Shown: positions 29,141 through 37,407 of the stretch, one piece after another
Layout: each line of letters begins with the position of its first letter
How positions within the stretch are numbered: the first letter of the stretch is position 1
From: Streptomyces sp. ACA25
GTDB taxonomy: Bacteria; Actinomycetota; Actinomycetes; Streptomycetales; Streptomycetaceae
Direction: 5' to 3'
Assembly (NCBI RefSeq): GCF_028200735.1
Contig: NZ_JAQKPV010000001.1
Coordinates: forward strand, 434,001 to 498,000
DNA: 64,000 bases
Position numbers and translations under genes: made by a program
Notes under the pieces: model-generated
The model's input: the letters and a program-made list of their open reading frames with translations, nothing else
Told to the model about the DNA's origin: nothing
Database searches by the model: none

Positions 29141-30817
29141 ATGCTCCAGGAGAATGACCTCACCCCCTGCCGGATCGCCGACCAACATGTCGACACCATC
29201 GCCGACCTCAACCCGCTCACCGCCGAGATGATGGGAATCCGGCCCGGCGCCGACCGCCTGCCCGACTATTCCCCCGACGGTCTCGAGGCCCTCGCCGACG
29301 CCGAGCGGGCCACGCTGGCCGGGCTGGACGCCGCGGTGGCCGCGAACGGTGAACTGCCGGCCGGTGAGCGGCGGGCGGCCCGGCTGCTGCGGGAGCGGCT
29401 GACCGCCTCACTGGCGGAGCACGAGTCGGGCGAAGGGCTGCGGAACGTCAGCAACCTGTTCTGCCCCGTGCAGCACCTGCGGACCATCTTCCTGATGATG
29501 CCGCGGAAGACCGAGGAGGACTGGGCGGTGGTCGCCCGGCGGCTGCGGAACGTGCCGGCCGCCGTCGCCGGCTACCAGGTGGCGCTGCGCGAGGGCTTGG
29601 ACCGCGGCCTGCACGCGGCGCCCCGGCAGGCCGAGACGCTGGTCGGCCAGCTCGGCACCTGGCTGGACACCGACTGGTACGGGACGTTCACCGCCGACGG
29701 CCCCGACCGGCACCGGGCGGAGCTGACCGAGGCCGCCCGCACCGGCACCCGGGCGCTCGCGGAGCTCAAGGACTTCCTGACCGGCACGTACCTGCCCGCG
29801 GTCGCCGGTACCGACGACGCGGTCGGCCGGGAGCGCTACGCCCGTCTCGCCCGTACCTGGACCGGCGCCGACCTGGACCTGGAGGACGCCTACGCCTACG
29901 GCTGGGAGGAGGTCCGCCGGCTGGCCGCCGAGATGGCCGTCGCCGCGGACAAGGTGCTGCCCGGCGCCGGCCCGCGGGCCGCGGGCGAGTACCTGAACAA
30001 GCACGGCGAGGCGGTCGAGGGCGAGGAGGCGATCCGCGTCTGGCTCCAGCAGTTCATGGACCGCGCCATCGCCGACCTGGACGGCACGCACTTCGACCTG
30101 GCCGAACCGGTCCGCCGGGTGGAGTCGATGATCGCCCCGCCCGGCGGCGCCGCCGCGCCGCACTACACCGCTCCGTCCATGGACTTCTCCCGGCCGGGCC
30201 GCACCTGGCTCCCGACCATGGGCGAGACCCGCTTCCCGCTGTGGGGTCTGGTCAGCACCTGGTACCACGAGGGCGTCCCGGGCCACCATCTGCAGCTCGC
30301 CCAGTGGCGGTACGTCGCCGACCGGCTCTCCACCTACCAGGTGACGCTCGGGAAGGTCAGCGCCACCACCGAGGGCTGGGCGCTGTACGCCGAACGGCTG
30401 GCGGACGAGCTGGGGCTGCTGACCGACCCCGCGCACCGGCTCGGCTACCTGGAGGCCCAGATGCTGCGCGCGGTCCGGGTGGTCATCGACATCGGCATGC
30501 ACCTGAAGCTGCGCGTTCCCGCCGGGGAGAGCTTCCACCCCGGTGAGGTCTGGACGCCCGCGCTGGCCGCGGAGTTCTTCGCGCTGCACAGCGCGGCGGA
30601 GCCGGCCCACCGGGACTCCGAAATCGTCCGCTACCTCGGCATCCCGGGCCAGGCCATCAGCTACAAGCTGGGTGAACGTGCCTGGCTGGCCGGGCGGGAG
30701 GCGGCGCGGGCAGCCCGGGGCACGGACTTCGACCTGAAGTCCTGGCACATGTCCGCCCTGTCGCTGGGCTCCCTGGGCCTGGACGACCTCACCGACGAGC
30801 TGGGGCAGTTGTCGTGA
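29141..30817 (+). CDS. DUF885 family metallopeptidase-like protein
   Basis: The 558-aa protein has the zinc-peptidase motif HEGVPGHHLQ (about residue 376) followed ~45 residues later by TTEGWALYAE, the third-ligand Glu region. This is the arrangement of DUF885/M3-like gluzincin folds. It is a likely cytosolic peptidase of unknown specificity; no signal peptide is present. GGAG lies about 12 bases upstream of ATG. It overlaps the next gene by four bases (GTGA). Confidence 0.85.
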   Translation: MLQENDLTPCRIADQHVDTIADLNPLTAEMMGIRPGADRLPDYSPDGLEALADAERATLAGLDAAVAANGELPAGERRAARLLRERLTASLAEHESGEGLRNVSNLFCPVQHLRTIFLMMPRKTEEDWAVVARRLRNVPAAVAGYQVALREGLDRGLHAAPRQAETLVGQLGTWLDTDWYGTFTADGPDRHRAELTEAARTGTRALAELKDFLTGTYLPAVAGTDDAVGRERYARLARTWTGADLDLEDAYAYGWEEVRRLAAEMAVAADKVLPGAGPRAAGEYLNKHGEAVEGEEAIRVWLQQFMDRAIADLDGTHFDLAEPVRRVESMIAPPGGAAAPHYTAPSMDFSRPGRTWLPTMGETRFPLWGLVSTWYHEGVPGHHLQLAQWRYVADRLSTYQVTLGKVSATTEGWALYAERLADELGLLTDPAHRLGYLEAQMLRAVRVVIDIGMHLKLRVPAGESFHPGEVWTPALAAEFFALHSAAEPAHRDSEIVRYLGIPGQAISYKLGERAWLAGREAARAARGTDFDLKSWHMSALSLGSLGLDDLTDELGQLS

Positions 30818-31368
30818 CCGATGAGGTGACGTTCGACGCGGAGCTGCGCGTCGTTCCGGTGGATCCGGTGGCCTACCGGAAGTCCGTGCAGGCCATGGAG
30901 CGGGAGCTGGCCCGGGCGCGGCAGTCCGGTGAGGTCACGGTGGCGCTGCTGCGCGGCCCCGGCTTCGGGCGGATGGCGCTGCGTGACCTGACGGCGGCCA
31001 AACGGCTGCTGACCGAGGCGCTGGAGCTGGCCCGCGCCGAGGATCATCCGCACCGCCTGGTCGCCACGTTGATCAACCTCGGTGACGCCTACCGCTACGG
31101 CGGCGAGTCCGCACGTGCCGAGCCCTGCTACGAGCAGGCGCAGCGGCTGGCGCAGGAGCGGTGCCCGGAGCTGATCGACTACGCGCTCCAGCACCTGGGG
31201 AAGCACCGGATCGACACCGGCGAGCTGGACGTGGCGGAGACACTGCTCATGGAGGCGCTGGAAATCCGCCGGGAGAAGGGTGACCCGGACCTGATCGCCT
31301 CGACCGAGCAGACCCTGGAGTACTGCGCGCTCCGCCGTGACCTCGCGGACCCGTCGGCCAACCGCTGA
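30814..31368 (+). CDS. Tetratricopeptide repeat protein
   Basis: The 184-aa cytosolic all-helical protein has about three TPR units (LTEALELARAEDHPHRLVATLINLGDAYRYGG, CYEQAQRLAQE, LLMEALEIRREKGDPD contain the W/L-G-Y-A-F-A-like pattern). No enzymatic domain is seen. Its GTG start overlaps the DUF885 stop, so the two proteins are probably made together. It may bind the peptidase or its substrates; that is inference. A strong hairpin follows the stop. Confidence 0.75.
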   Translation: MTDEVTFDAELRVVPVDPVAYRKSVQAMERELARARQSGEVTVALLRGPGFGRMALRDLTAAKRLLTEALELARAEDHPHRLVATLINLGDAYRYGGESARAEPCYEQAQRLAQERCPELIDYALQHLGKHRIDTGELDVAETLLMEALEIRREKGDPDLIASTEQTLEYCALRRDLADPSANR

Positions 31369-31377
31369 CCGGGTACG

Positions 31378-31402
31378 GCGCCCCGCCGGTCCGGCGGGGC
31401 GC
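31378..31402 (+). terminator. Hairpin after the TPR gene
   Basis: GCGCCCCGCCGG pairs perfectly with its complement across a minimal loop (12 bp, closed to about 10 bp in practice), ten bases after the stop. Confidence 0.75.
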
Positions 31403-31463
31403 TGCCGGGGGCGCGGTCGGGTGCGGCGGCGCGGCGAGGGAGGAGCCGGGCGTCGCGAGAGCC

Positions 31464-32114
31464 TCAGGCCGTGTCCTCCGGAGGGGACCAGACCTCGCCG
31501 CGCAGCACGTCACGCATGCCCACCCACACCATGTTCATCAGCCGGTACGCGATGCGGTCGGCAGCCTCCCCGGGGTGCCGGCTCATCCAGTCGGTCAGCG
31601 AGTCGGCGGCCCCGACCAGGGCATGTGCGACGAAGTCCGCGTCCTCGTCCCCCAGCGGTACGGCTCCGCCGCCCACCTCGATGCCGTCCCGGACCAGCCC
31701 GGTCACCTCCGCCATCACCGAACTGCGGGCCTGCGCCAGCTCCGCCGCGATGGCCTCGCCGAGTTCGGGGGCCTGACGGTGCAGCACCACCCAGCTGTCC
31801 CGGTGCTCGGTGACGAAGGAGAAGAACGCCGAGAGCCCGGCCCACAAACGGAGTTCCGGGGTGGTCGCACTGGCCGCGGCTTCCCGGAAGGCGGTGACCA
31901 TCCGCAGCGCTTCGCGGCGGATGCACGCGATGAACAGGCCTTCCTTGGAGTGGAGATACAGGTAGACCATGGGCTTGGAGATACCGGCCAGCTCAGCGAT
32001 CTCGTCCACCACTGCGGCGTGGTAGCCACGTTGCGAGAAGACCCGGACCGCGGCGTCGATGATCTGCTGCTCGCGTACCTGCCGGGGGAGTCGTCGCCTG
32101 CGCTTGTCCGTCAC
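31464..32114 (-). CDS. TetR family transcriptional regulator
   Basis: The 216-aa protein (from GTG 32114) has a normal TetR HTH: QIIDAAVRVFSQRGYHAAVVDEIAELAGISKPMVYLYLHSKEGLF-type segment in residues ~13-60. The C-terminal ligand domain is typical of regulators of acyl-CoA metabolism or efflux. A longer frame starts at ATG 32153 in the exact centre of a 58-bp palindrome, but that would translate repeat sequence. GTG 32114 begins VTDKRRRRLPRQVREQQ with AGG nine bases upstream. It is divergent from an acyl-CoA dehydrogenase remnant, its probable former target. Confidence 0.88.
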   Translation of the reverse strand: MTDKRRRRLPRQVREQQIIDAAVRVFSQRGYHAAVVDEIAELAGISKPMVYLYLHSKEGLFIACIRREALRMVTAFREAAASATTPELRLWAGLSAFFSFVTEHRDSWVVLHRQAPELGEAIAAELAQARSSVMAEVTGLVRDGIEVGGGAVPLGDEDADFVAHALVGAADSLTDWMSRHPGEAADRIAYRLMNMVWVGMRDVLRGEVWSPPEDTA

Positions 32115-32123
32115 CTTTGCCAG

Positions 32124-32181
32124 CCTACCTGCGCCGCCAGCCACCTTACTCATGAGTAAGGTGGCTGGCGGCGCAGGTAGG
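32124..32181. repeat. 58-bp perfect palindrome, TetR operator core
   Basis: Bases 32124-32152 are the exact reverse complement of 32153-32181 (29-bp arms, no spacer). The centre TTACTCATGAGTAA looks like a TetR-family operator. The outer arms (GTGGCTGGCGGCGCAGGTAG and its complement) extend far beyond any normal operator. It lies between the TetR gene and the dehydrogenase pseudogene. Confidence 0.9.
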
Positions 32182-32194
32182 AGACACCCACGCC

Positions 32195-32384
32195 ACGAGT
32201 GGTTTTTCGCTCGGCCTCACCCAGGACCAGCGCGACCTGCGGGACAGGGTCCACGGCTTTGCCGCCGGCGTCGTCCGCCCCGCCGCGGCGGAGTGACGAG
32301 AAGCCCTGCACCATCTTCGAGGGCACCAGCGAGATCCAGCGACCGGTCATCGCCCGCGCCCTCTCCGGACGCCACATCCGCTGA
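32195..32384 (+). pseudogene. Acyl-CoA dehydrogenase remnant with internal deletion
   Basis: Two pieces of one acyl-CoA dehydrogenase survive. Bases 32204-32293 in one frame encode FSLGLTQDQRDLRDRVHGF then AAGVVRPAAAE followed by a stop, the family's N-terminus. Bases about 32299-32384 in another frame encode EKPCTIFEGTSEIQRPVIAR and ALSGRHIR then a stop, the family's C-terminus with the catalytic Glu (FEGT). About 320 central residues are gone. The expected start ATG-AGT is ACG-AGT at 32195. GGTAGGAG upstream is probably the old ribosome binding site. It is surely non-functional. Confidence 0.88.
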
Positions 32385-32391
32385 GGAGACC

Positions 32392-32631
32392 TCACTCCAC
32401 CGGGGGGCGTCGCGGAGAAGCGCCTCCGCCGCGCACCTCGAGGCCGTCCAGGAGGAGCTGCGTGGCACGGGCCACGTCCTCCACCGCCCGGTCGAACACC
32501 TCCTGGTTGTGTGCGGCCGGGGCCCGGAAGCCGGACACCTTGCGCACGTACTGCAGGGCTGCCGCCCGGATGTCCTCGTCGTGCACCTCGGGCGTCACGG
32601 GCGGGCGGAGGGTCTTGATACTGCGGCACAT
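32392..32631 (-). CDS. DUF2277 family protein
   Basis: The 79-aa protein starts MCRSIKTLRPP, the family hallmark, with conserved DEDIRAAALQYVRKVSG. DUF2277 is a small helical cytosolic family of unknown function with an invariant early Cys. ATG 32631 is chosen on that match. The start codon lies in the distal arm of an inverted repeat (32620-32659) and no good Shine-Dalgarno sequence is present. Upstream in-frame starts at 32649 and 32664 would add MTHTGV or MSLRHMTHTGV. Confidence 0.82.
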   Translation of the reverse strand: MCRSIKTLRPPVTPEVHDEDIRAAALQYVRKVSGFRAPAAHNQEVFDRAVEDVARATQLLLDGLEVRGGGASPRRPPVE

Positions 32632-32659
32632 GACCCCAGTGTGGGTCATGTGCCGCAGT
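32620..32659 (-). repeat. 17-bp inverted repeat covering the DUF2277 start codon
   Basis: Arms 32620-32636 and 32643-32659 are perfect complements with a 6-nt loop. The DUF2277 ATG (32629-32631) falls within the stem on its mRNA, and the hairpin begins 39 bp after the CsbD stop. It could be the CsbD terminator, a translation-blocking hairpin, or both. Confidence 0.8.
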
Positions 32660-32697
32660 GACACAGCTCCGCGGTCCTCAGTGGCCGCGGGGAGCCG

Positions 32698-32904
32698 TCA
32701 GGTCTTGTCGTCATCGGGCGAGAGCGAGTCCTTGGTGCCCTTGGCCTTGTCCTGCATGTCCTGGGCCGACTCCTTGAACCCGCCCTTGGCCTGGTCGGTC
32801 TCACCCTCGGTCTGCTTGCGCTTGTCGCCGGTGACCTTACCGGCCGCTTCCTTGGCTTTGCCCTTGAGCTTGTCCATGGCGCCTTCGCCCTTGTGGGACT
32901 CCAT
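32698..32904 (-). CDS. CsbD-like stress protein
   Basis: The 68-aa, highly charged protein has the CsbD motif AMDKLKGKAKEAAGKVTGDK at residues 9-28, followed by repeating KxxAKG units. CsbD proteins are small, heat-stable, sigma-B-type stress-induced proteins of unknown mechanism, predicted disordered or helical. It is the likely first gene before DUF2277. Confidence 0.9.
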   Translation of the reverse strand: MESHKGEGAMDKLKGKAKEAAGKVTGDKRKQTEGETDQAKGGFKESAQDMQDKAKGTKDSLSPDDDKT

Positions 32905-33029
32905 TGTGACTCCCGCCCTCCATCGTCATCGGTGGCATTGCGGAGCACGAGTATCCGGTTTTGCGCCGGTTAATCCGGCCGGCACCCGCCGACCTGCCGC
33001 GCGGCCCACCGTCGACCTGCCGGACCCGG

Positions 33030-34049
33030 TCAGTCCCGCTCCGGATCGACGAGACCGGTCAGCTCCGCGACCGACAGGCTGCCCGGACGCCGGCCTTCGC
33101 GGGCGCAGTCGTTCGCCACCCGCTGGAGGGTTTCGTTCACCGGGGTGGGAACCCCGTGCAGACGGCCGAGCTGCACGATCTCCCCGTTGAGGTAGTCCGC
33201 CTCGATCGAACCGGTGCCCCGGATCAGGCTCTGCCAGGAGGAGCCACCGCCCCGCTCGGCACCGGCCACCGGGCGCATCTCCATCCGGCCGTCCCGCACC
33301 TCCGCCAGCTCGGCCTCGGTCGCCCAGTCGATCCCGGCTGCCGCCAGCACGGTGGTCCCCTCCGTCCGCGCCCGGCCGAGCAGCTCCTGCGCGCGGCCGG
33401 CGTCCTCGCCGTCCCGGATGGCCTCACCGCACGCGGCCTCCAGGGCGTTCGCGAGGTTGGCCAGCAGCTTGGCGTACTTCCACCGCATGACGTCCGGCAC
33501 CACCGGGGCCAGGAACCGCGCACCCTCCAGATCCGCCGCGATCCGCCGCACGGTGTCGTCGACCCCGCCCGGGAAAAGCCCCAGGTGCAGCATCCCGGTC
33601 AGCGGCGCGCACGGCGCGACCACCGTCCCCGCCCGGAGATACTGGGACGGCAGCCAGACGCACATCCCGTGGACCCGCCGGAACCGGCGCAGCGCCAGGC
33701 GCTCGTTCACCACCCCGTTCTGCGCGCAGACCAGCGGCAGCACCTCCCCGGCCGTGCCGCCGCCGACCACCGGGCGGGCCGCCCAGGCATCCAGCGCGGC
33801 CACGCTGTCCTGCGTCTTCACCGCCAGCACCAGCACGTCGTCCGGTCGCAGCTCGAGGGCCTCGGGCCCGTCCACGGCCGGCCCCGGCAGCTCCAGCACC
33901 CCGTCCGGCGTGGCCAGTCGCAGCCCGTGGTCCCGCAGGGCCGCACCGTGCGCGCCCCGGGCCACGAGCACCACGTCCTGCCCGCTTTCCCGCAGCCGCC
34001 CGCCGATCGATCCGCCGACGGCCCCTGCCCCGATCACTATGTAGCGCAT
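33030..34049 (-). CDS. Ketopantoate reductase (PanE/ApbA) family protein
   Basis: The 339-aa protein begins with the Rossmann motif YIVIGAGAVGGSIGGRLRESG (NADP-binding, residues 3-23 region). LVLAVKTQD and CAQNGVVNE follow, as in PanE, and a C-terminal domain carries the Lys of RWKYAKLLANLANALEA (catalytic K expected) and IEADYLNGEIVQLGR. Family enzymes reduce 2-dehydropantoate to pantoate, but many paralogues act on other ketoacids. ATG 34049 has AGGA eight bases upstream; the extended frame to 34181 would overlap the divergent PEBP gene and is rejected. Confidence 0.88.
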   Translation of the reverse strand: MRYIVIGAGAVGGSIGGRLRESGQDVVLVARGAHGAALRDHGLRLATPDGVLELPGPAVDGPEALELRPDDVLVLAVKTQDSVAALDAWAARPVVGGGTAGEVLPLVCAQNGVVNERLALRRFRRVHGMCVWLPSQYLRAGTVVAPCAPLTGMLHLGLFPGGVDDTVRRIAADLEGARFLAPVVPDVMRWKYAKLLANLANALEAACGEAIRDGEDAGRAQELLGRARTEGTTVLAAAGIDWATEAELAEVRDGRMEMRPVAGAERGGGSSWQSLIRGTGSIEADYLNGEIVQLGRLHGVPTPVNETLQRVANDCAREGRRPGSLSVAELTGLVDPERD

Positions 34050-34131
34050 CCCGCGATCCTGGCACGTCACCGGATCCCGGCCGCGGGCAGCCCGCCGGCA
34101 TGCATCCCAAGGCGCCGGGTACTCCGGCGCC

Positions 34132-34584
34132 ATGGCTGGAATCGAGCTGCGCAGTGCGGCGCTGAGTGACCAGGACCCCATCCCGGGCCGCTACGCCAGG
34201 GACGGGGACAACGTCTCACCGCCGCTGGCATGGTCAGGAGTACCGGACGCGGCGCAGGAGCTGCTCCTGCTGTGCGAGGACCCGGACGCGCCCAGCGGGA
34301 CCTTTGTGCACTGGCTGGTCACCGGCATCGCTCCGGACAGCACCGGGGTGCCTGCCGGGGAGACCCCGCCGGGCGGCACGGAGTGGACCAACGGTTTCGG
34401 GGACCTGGGCTGGGGCGGACCGCGTCCACCCGCCGGGGACCCGGCGCACCGGTACTTCTTCCGTCTCTACGCCCTGGCCGGGCCGCCTTCCCTGCCGGAA
34501 AGGCCAACGGCCGACGACGTGCACGCCGCCGTGGACGGCCGGCATCTTGCGGGTGGCGCGCTGCAGGGCATCTACCAGCGCTGA
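34132..34584 (+). CDS. YbhB/YbcL-type PEBP (Raf kinase inhibitor-like) protein
   Basis: This 150-aa phosphatidylethanolamine-binding-protein fold has the motif set DGDNVSPPLAWSGVPD, CEDPDAPSGTFVHWLV and PPAGDPAHRYFFRLYAL that forms the anion pocket. The bacterial role is unknown (possible small-ligand or protease-inhibitor binding). The start has no strong Shine-Dalgarno sequence. It is divergent from the PanE-like gene with an 82-bp gap. Confidence 0.88.
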   Translation: MAGIELRSAALSDQDPIPGRYARDGDNVSPPLAWSGVPDAAQELLLLCEDPDAPSGTFVHWLVTGIAPDSTGVPAGETPPGGTEWTNGFGDLGWGGPRPPAGDPAHRYFFRLYALAGPPSLPERPTADDVHAAVDGRHLAGGALQGIYQR

Positions 34585-34659
34585 TGCGCGCACCATGCCC
34601 CCGAACGCGGTAACCGGCGAGGGGGCGAGCGCAGGAATCCGTACGAGAGGAGTGGGCTC

Positions 34660-35040
34660 ATGGCGGGCAGGAAGGCGGAGGGCAACGACGAGCAGGCGGC
34701 GGTCCGGCACCGTGGCAGGCAGGGCGAGCACACCGGAGCCGGCGCGGACGGGGACCGGCGCCCGGGGCCGCCGGACGACGGGGACGGCTTTCCCCACCCG
34801 GAGGGCGGCCGGTACAGCGCGCACCATGAGCAGGTGTTCCGGGCCCTGGCGGAGGCGGAGAGTGCCCACGGCGGCGAGCCGGTGCACCTGGAGGAGGTGG
34901 CGCGCAACGCCCGTCTCTCCCCGGAGGAGACCCGGGCGATGCTGCACGATCTGGTGACCGTGCACCGGCTGGCCACCGAGCTTCAGGGCATCGACAGCCC
35001 TGACCTGGGCCCCCGCTTCGGCATTCGCGCCCGCCTCTGA
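34660..35040 (+). CDS. Small protein with a C-terminal winged-helix-like segment
   Basis: In this 126-aa protein the first ~45 residues are charged, Gly-rich and disordered. The rest has HEQVFRALAEAESAHGGEP and VHLEEVARNARLSPEETRAM, which reads like a helix-turn-helix or winged-helix domain. It is not assigned to a family. GAGGAG lies seven bases before ATG. Codon use is normal for the window, so it is probably a real gene. DNA binding is only a guess. Confidence 0.6.
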   Translation: MAGRKAEGNDEQAAVRHRGRQGEHTGAGADGDRRPGPPDDGDGFPHPEGGRYSAHHEQVFRALAEAESAHGGEPVHLEEVARNARLSPEETRAMLHDLVTVHRLATELQGIDSPDLGPRFGIRARL

Positions 35041-35041
35041 T

Positions 35042-35068
35042 GCCGGGCCCGGCTGCCGGGAGCCCGGC
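35042..35068. terminator. Hairpin between convergent genes
   Basis: GCCGGGC (35042-35048) pairs with GCCCGGC (35062-35068); the 13-nt loop is itself GC-rich. It sits in the 33-bp gap between convergent genes. Confidence 0.5.
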
Positions 35069-35073
35069 GGCGC

Positions 35074-37401
35074 TCAGAGGGTTTCGCTGAGGGTGTCGGC
35101 GAGGCGGCGGCGGGCTGCGCGGGCGGCGGGAACCACGGAGAAGGCCACCGCCAGGGCCACTGCCAGGAGCGACATCAGGGCGAGGACGCCGGGGGACGCG
35201 GGCTGGGCGATGCCCGCGCCGATGCCGCTGGTGCGGCCCTGCAGGTCGATCAGCCAGGAGGAGAACACCCTGCCCAGCGTGGTGCCGACGACGGCCGCGG
35301 CGAGCACGACGAAGCCTGCGCCGGTGACGATCACCGCCATGATCTGCCGGGGGGTCAGCCCGATTGCCTTGAGCGCCAGCAGGTCTCTCCGCCGGTCACG
35401 GACGGTGGAGCCGGTGGTGGTGGCCAGACCGGCCAGGCCGATGAGCACCAGCACGCCGATCAGGCCGACGATCACGCCGCGGACGGAGGACAGCCCGTCC
35501 GCCGGGTTGGGCACCTCGCGCACGTCGAGCAGCCCGCCGGCCGAACTCTCCAGCGCGTCGGCGACGGCTGTCCGGTCGGCCTCCGGGTGCAGCACCAGCT
35601 GGTAGTAGTCGGGTTGCAGGTCCGGATCCTGCTCGCGCAGGGTGTCGACGGTCGCGGAGATCACCCGGCCGCCGGCCTCGGGCTCGATGCTGCGGCCGAC
35701 GATGTGCAGGATCTGCGGGCGCCCCTCCACCGTCATGCGGACCCAGTCACCGACCCGGGCGTCCAGGAGGTCGAGCAGCCCCTGTCCGGCCACCGCCTCG
35801 TCAGGCCCGGTGGCGGCCCGGCCCTCCGCGACCGTGAACGGGTAGGGCTCCTCCCTGGTGCCCAGGCCACGCAGGGTGAGGGTGCCGGTCTGGCCCGGTA
35901 CCAGGGCTGCGGTCTCGGTGCCCGGGTGGGCGGCGATGACTTCGGGGTGCTCGGCGAGCAGCTCGCGCAGCTCCTCCTCGCCGAGTTCCTCGGCCCGCAC
36001 GGACAGCCCGGCGGGCAGGCCCACCTCCGCGGGCCGGTGCGCGAAGCGGTCCAGGGTGGCCCAGGTGCTGAGCGCGACGGTGATCAGCAGGAAGGGCACG
36101 GCCAGCCGGCCCACGGACGCCGCGGCGTGACCGGGCCGCTGGAATGCCGCCCGCCAGCCGAGCACCAGGGCGGGCGGCAGCCGCAGACCCAGCGCCCGGC
36201 GCGCGGGGCGGGACATCGGGCGCCGGCTCGGCAGCGCCGCCCGGGCCACCGGCACCGGCGGCACCCGGCCGGCCCGCCAGGCGGCGAGCCCGGTGGCGGT
36301 GGCGATGAACAGCACCGACCCGGCCGTCACGGCGAACGGGGCCCAGGCGTGCTCGGGCAGCTCCCGCCACAGCCGCAGGGCCTCGCCGATGCGGCCGGGC
36401 AGCCGGGGGCCGAGGGTGGCGGTGACGACGGCCCCGGCCGCGACGCCCAGCAGGGCGAACGCCAGGTGCTGCACGAGGAACATCCGCACCACCTGGCCGG
36501 GGGTGAAGCCGATCGCCTTGAGGACCGAGATGTCCCGCAGATGGCCGCGGATCCGGGTGCTGATGGCCCCGGCCAGGGCGAGCGCCGCGGCCAGCAGTGC
36601 GCCCAGCCCGAACAGGCCGAGCAGCAGCCCGAGAAGACGGCCGTCGGCCCCCGCCTCGGCCCGGGCCTGCTGCCAGTCGGAGACGCCGGTGACCTGGTCG
36701 GAACCGAGCAGGGTGACGGCCCGCTGAACGGCGTAGCCGGTGTCCTGGGGGGCGTCCAGCCGCAGCCCGATGACCTGGCCCTGCTGCTCGGAATGGGGCT
36801 CGACGCGGTCCAGCGCGGGGGGCAGTACCCAGGCGGTGCCGGGGGTGTCGCCGCGGCGGTACCGGGGCTCCGCGGTGTCGGCGATGCCGGCCACCCGCAG
36901 CGCCCGGGGCTCGCCGTTGCTGCCCTGCACGGTCACGGTGTCGCCGGGGCCGGCCCACAGGGCGGCGGCCAGCGAGCTCTCCAGCACAATGCCGCCGGGG
37001 GCTTCCCCGGCCGGCCCGGCGGTGGCGGTGAGCCAGCTGCCGGAGGTCATCAACGGGCGGGCGGTGGCCGGCGGTTCGGCGCCGGCCGAGCGCAGCTCGA
37101 TCGCGGCCCGGGTGCCCCGCAGTTCGGCTGTGGCCCGGGTGGTGCGGAACGGCCCCGAGGCCGCGGTCACCCCGTCCAGCCCGGCCAGCCGCTCGGCCTC
37201 GGTGCCGGCCGCCGTGTGGATCCAGACGTGCGCGCCCTCGGACTGGGTGAACGTCCGCTGCCAGGGGTTCGCGGCGTAGGAGAACAGCGCGCCGGCCAGC
37301 AGCAGGGAGGTGATGATCCCGGCCGTGGCGAGGACGATGACCAGACTCTCGCCGCGGTGAGCTCGCAGATCGGCCAGCGCCCAGCGCACGGAGGCCCGCA
37401 C
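35074..37401 (-). CDS. FtsX-like (MacB-type) ABC transporter permease
   Basis: The 775-aa permease has two FtsX domains, each with four-TM architecture: TM1 near residue 20 (VIVLATAGIITSLLLAG), a TM cluster about 255-380, then TM segments about 420-440 and 640-765. Two large extracytoplasmic regions lie between. The cytoplasmic coupling motifs DISVLKAIGFTPGQV and DLLALKAIGLTPRQI are clear. It works with the adjacent ATPase in mechanotransmission-type export or lipoprotein/peptide release. GTG start, six bases after the ATPase stop. PadR-ATPase-permease is a classic resistance or envelope-stress operon. Confidence 0.92.
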   Translation of the reverse strand: MRASVRWALADLRAHRGESLVIVLATAGIITSLLLAGALFSYAANPWQRTFTQSEGAHVWIHTAAGTEAERLAGLDGVTAASGPFRTTRATAELRGTRAAIELRSAGAEPPATARPLMTSGSWLTATAGPAGEAPGGIVLESSLAAALWAGPGDTVTVQGSNGEPRALRVAGIADTAEPRYRRGDTPGTAWVLPPALDRVEPHSEQQGQVIGLRLDAPQDTGYAVQRAVTLLGSDQVTGVSDWQQARAEAGADGRLLGLLLGLFGLGALLAAALALAGAISTRIRGHLRDISVLKAIGFTPGQVVRMFLVQHLAFALLGVAAGAVVTATLGPRLPGRIGEALRLWRELPEHAWAPFAVTAGSVLFIATATGLAAWRAGRVPPVPVARAALPSRRPMSRPARRALGLRLPPALVLGWRAAFQRPGHAAASVGRLAVPFLLITVALSTWATLDRFAHRPAEVGLPAGLSVRAEELGEEELRELLAEHPEVIAAHPGTETAALVPGQTGTLTLRGLGTREEPYPFTVAEGRAATGPDEAVAGQGLLDLLDARVGDWVRMTVEGRPQILHIVGRSIEPEAGGRVISATVDTLREQDPDLQPDYYQLVLHPEADRTAVADALESSAGGLLDVREVPNPADGLSSVRGVIVGLIGVLVLIGLAGLATTTGSTVRDRRRDLLALKAIGLTPRQIMAVIVTGAGFVVLAAAVVGTTLGRVFSSWLIDLQGRTSGIGAGIAQPASPGVLALMSLLAVALAVAFSVVPAARAARRRLADTLSETL

Positions 37402-37407
37402 CGCCGG

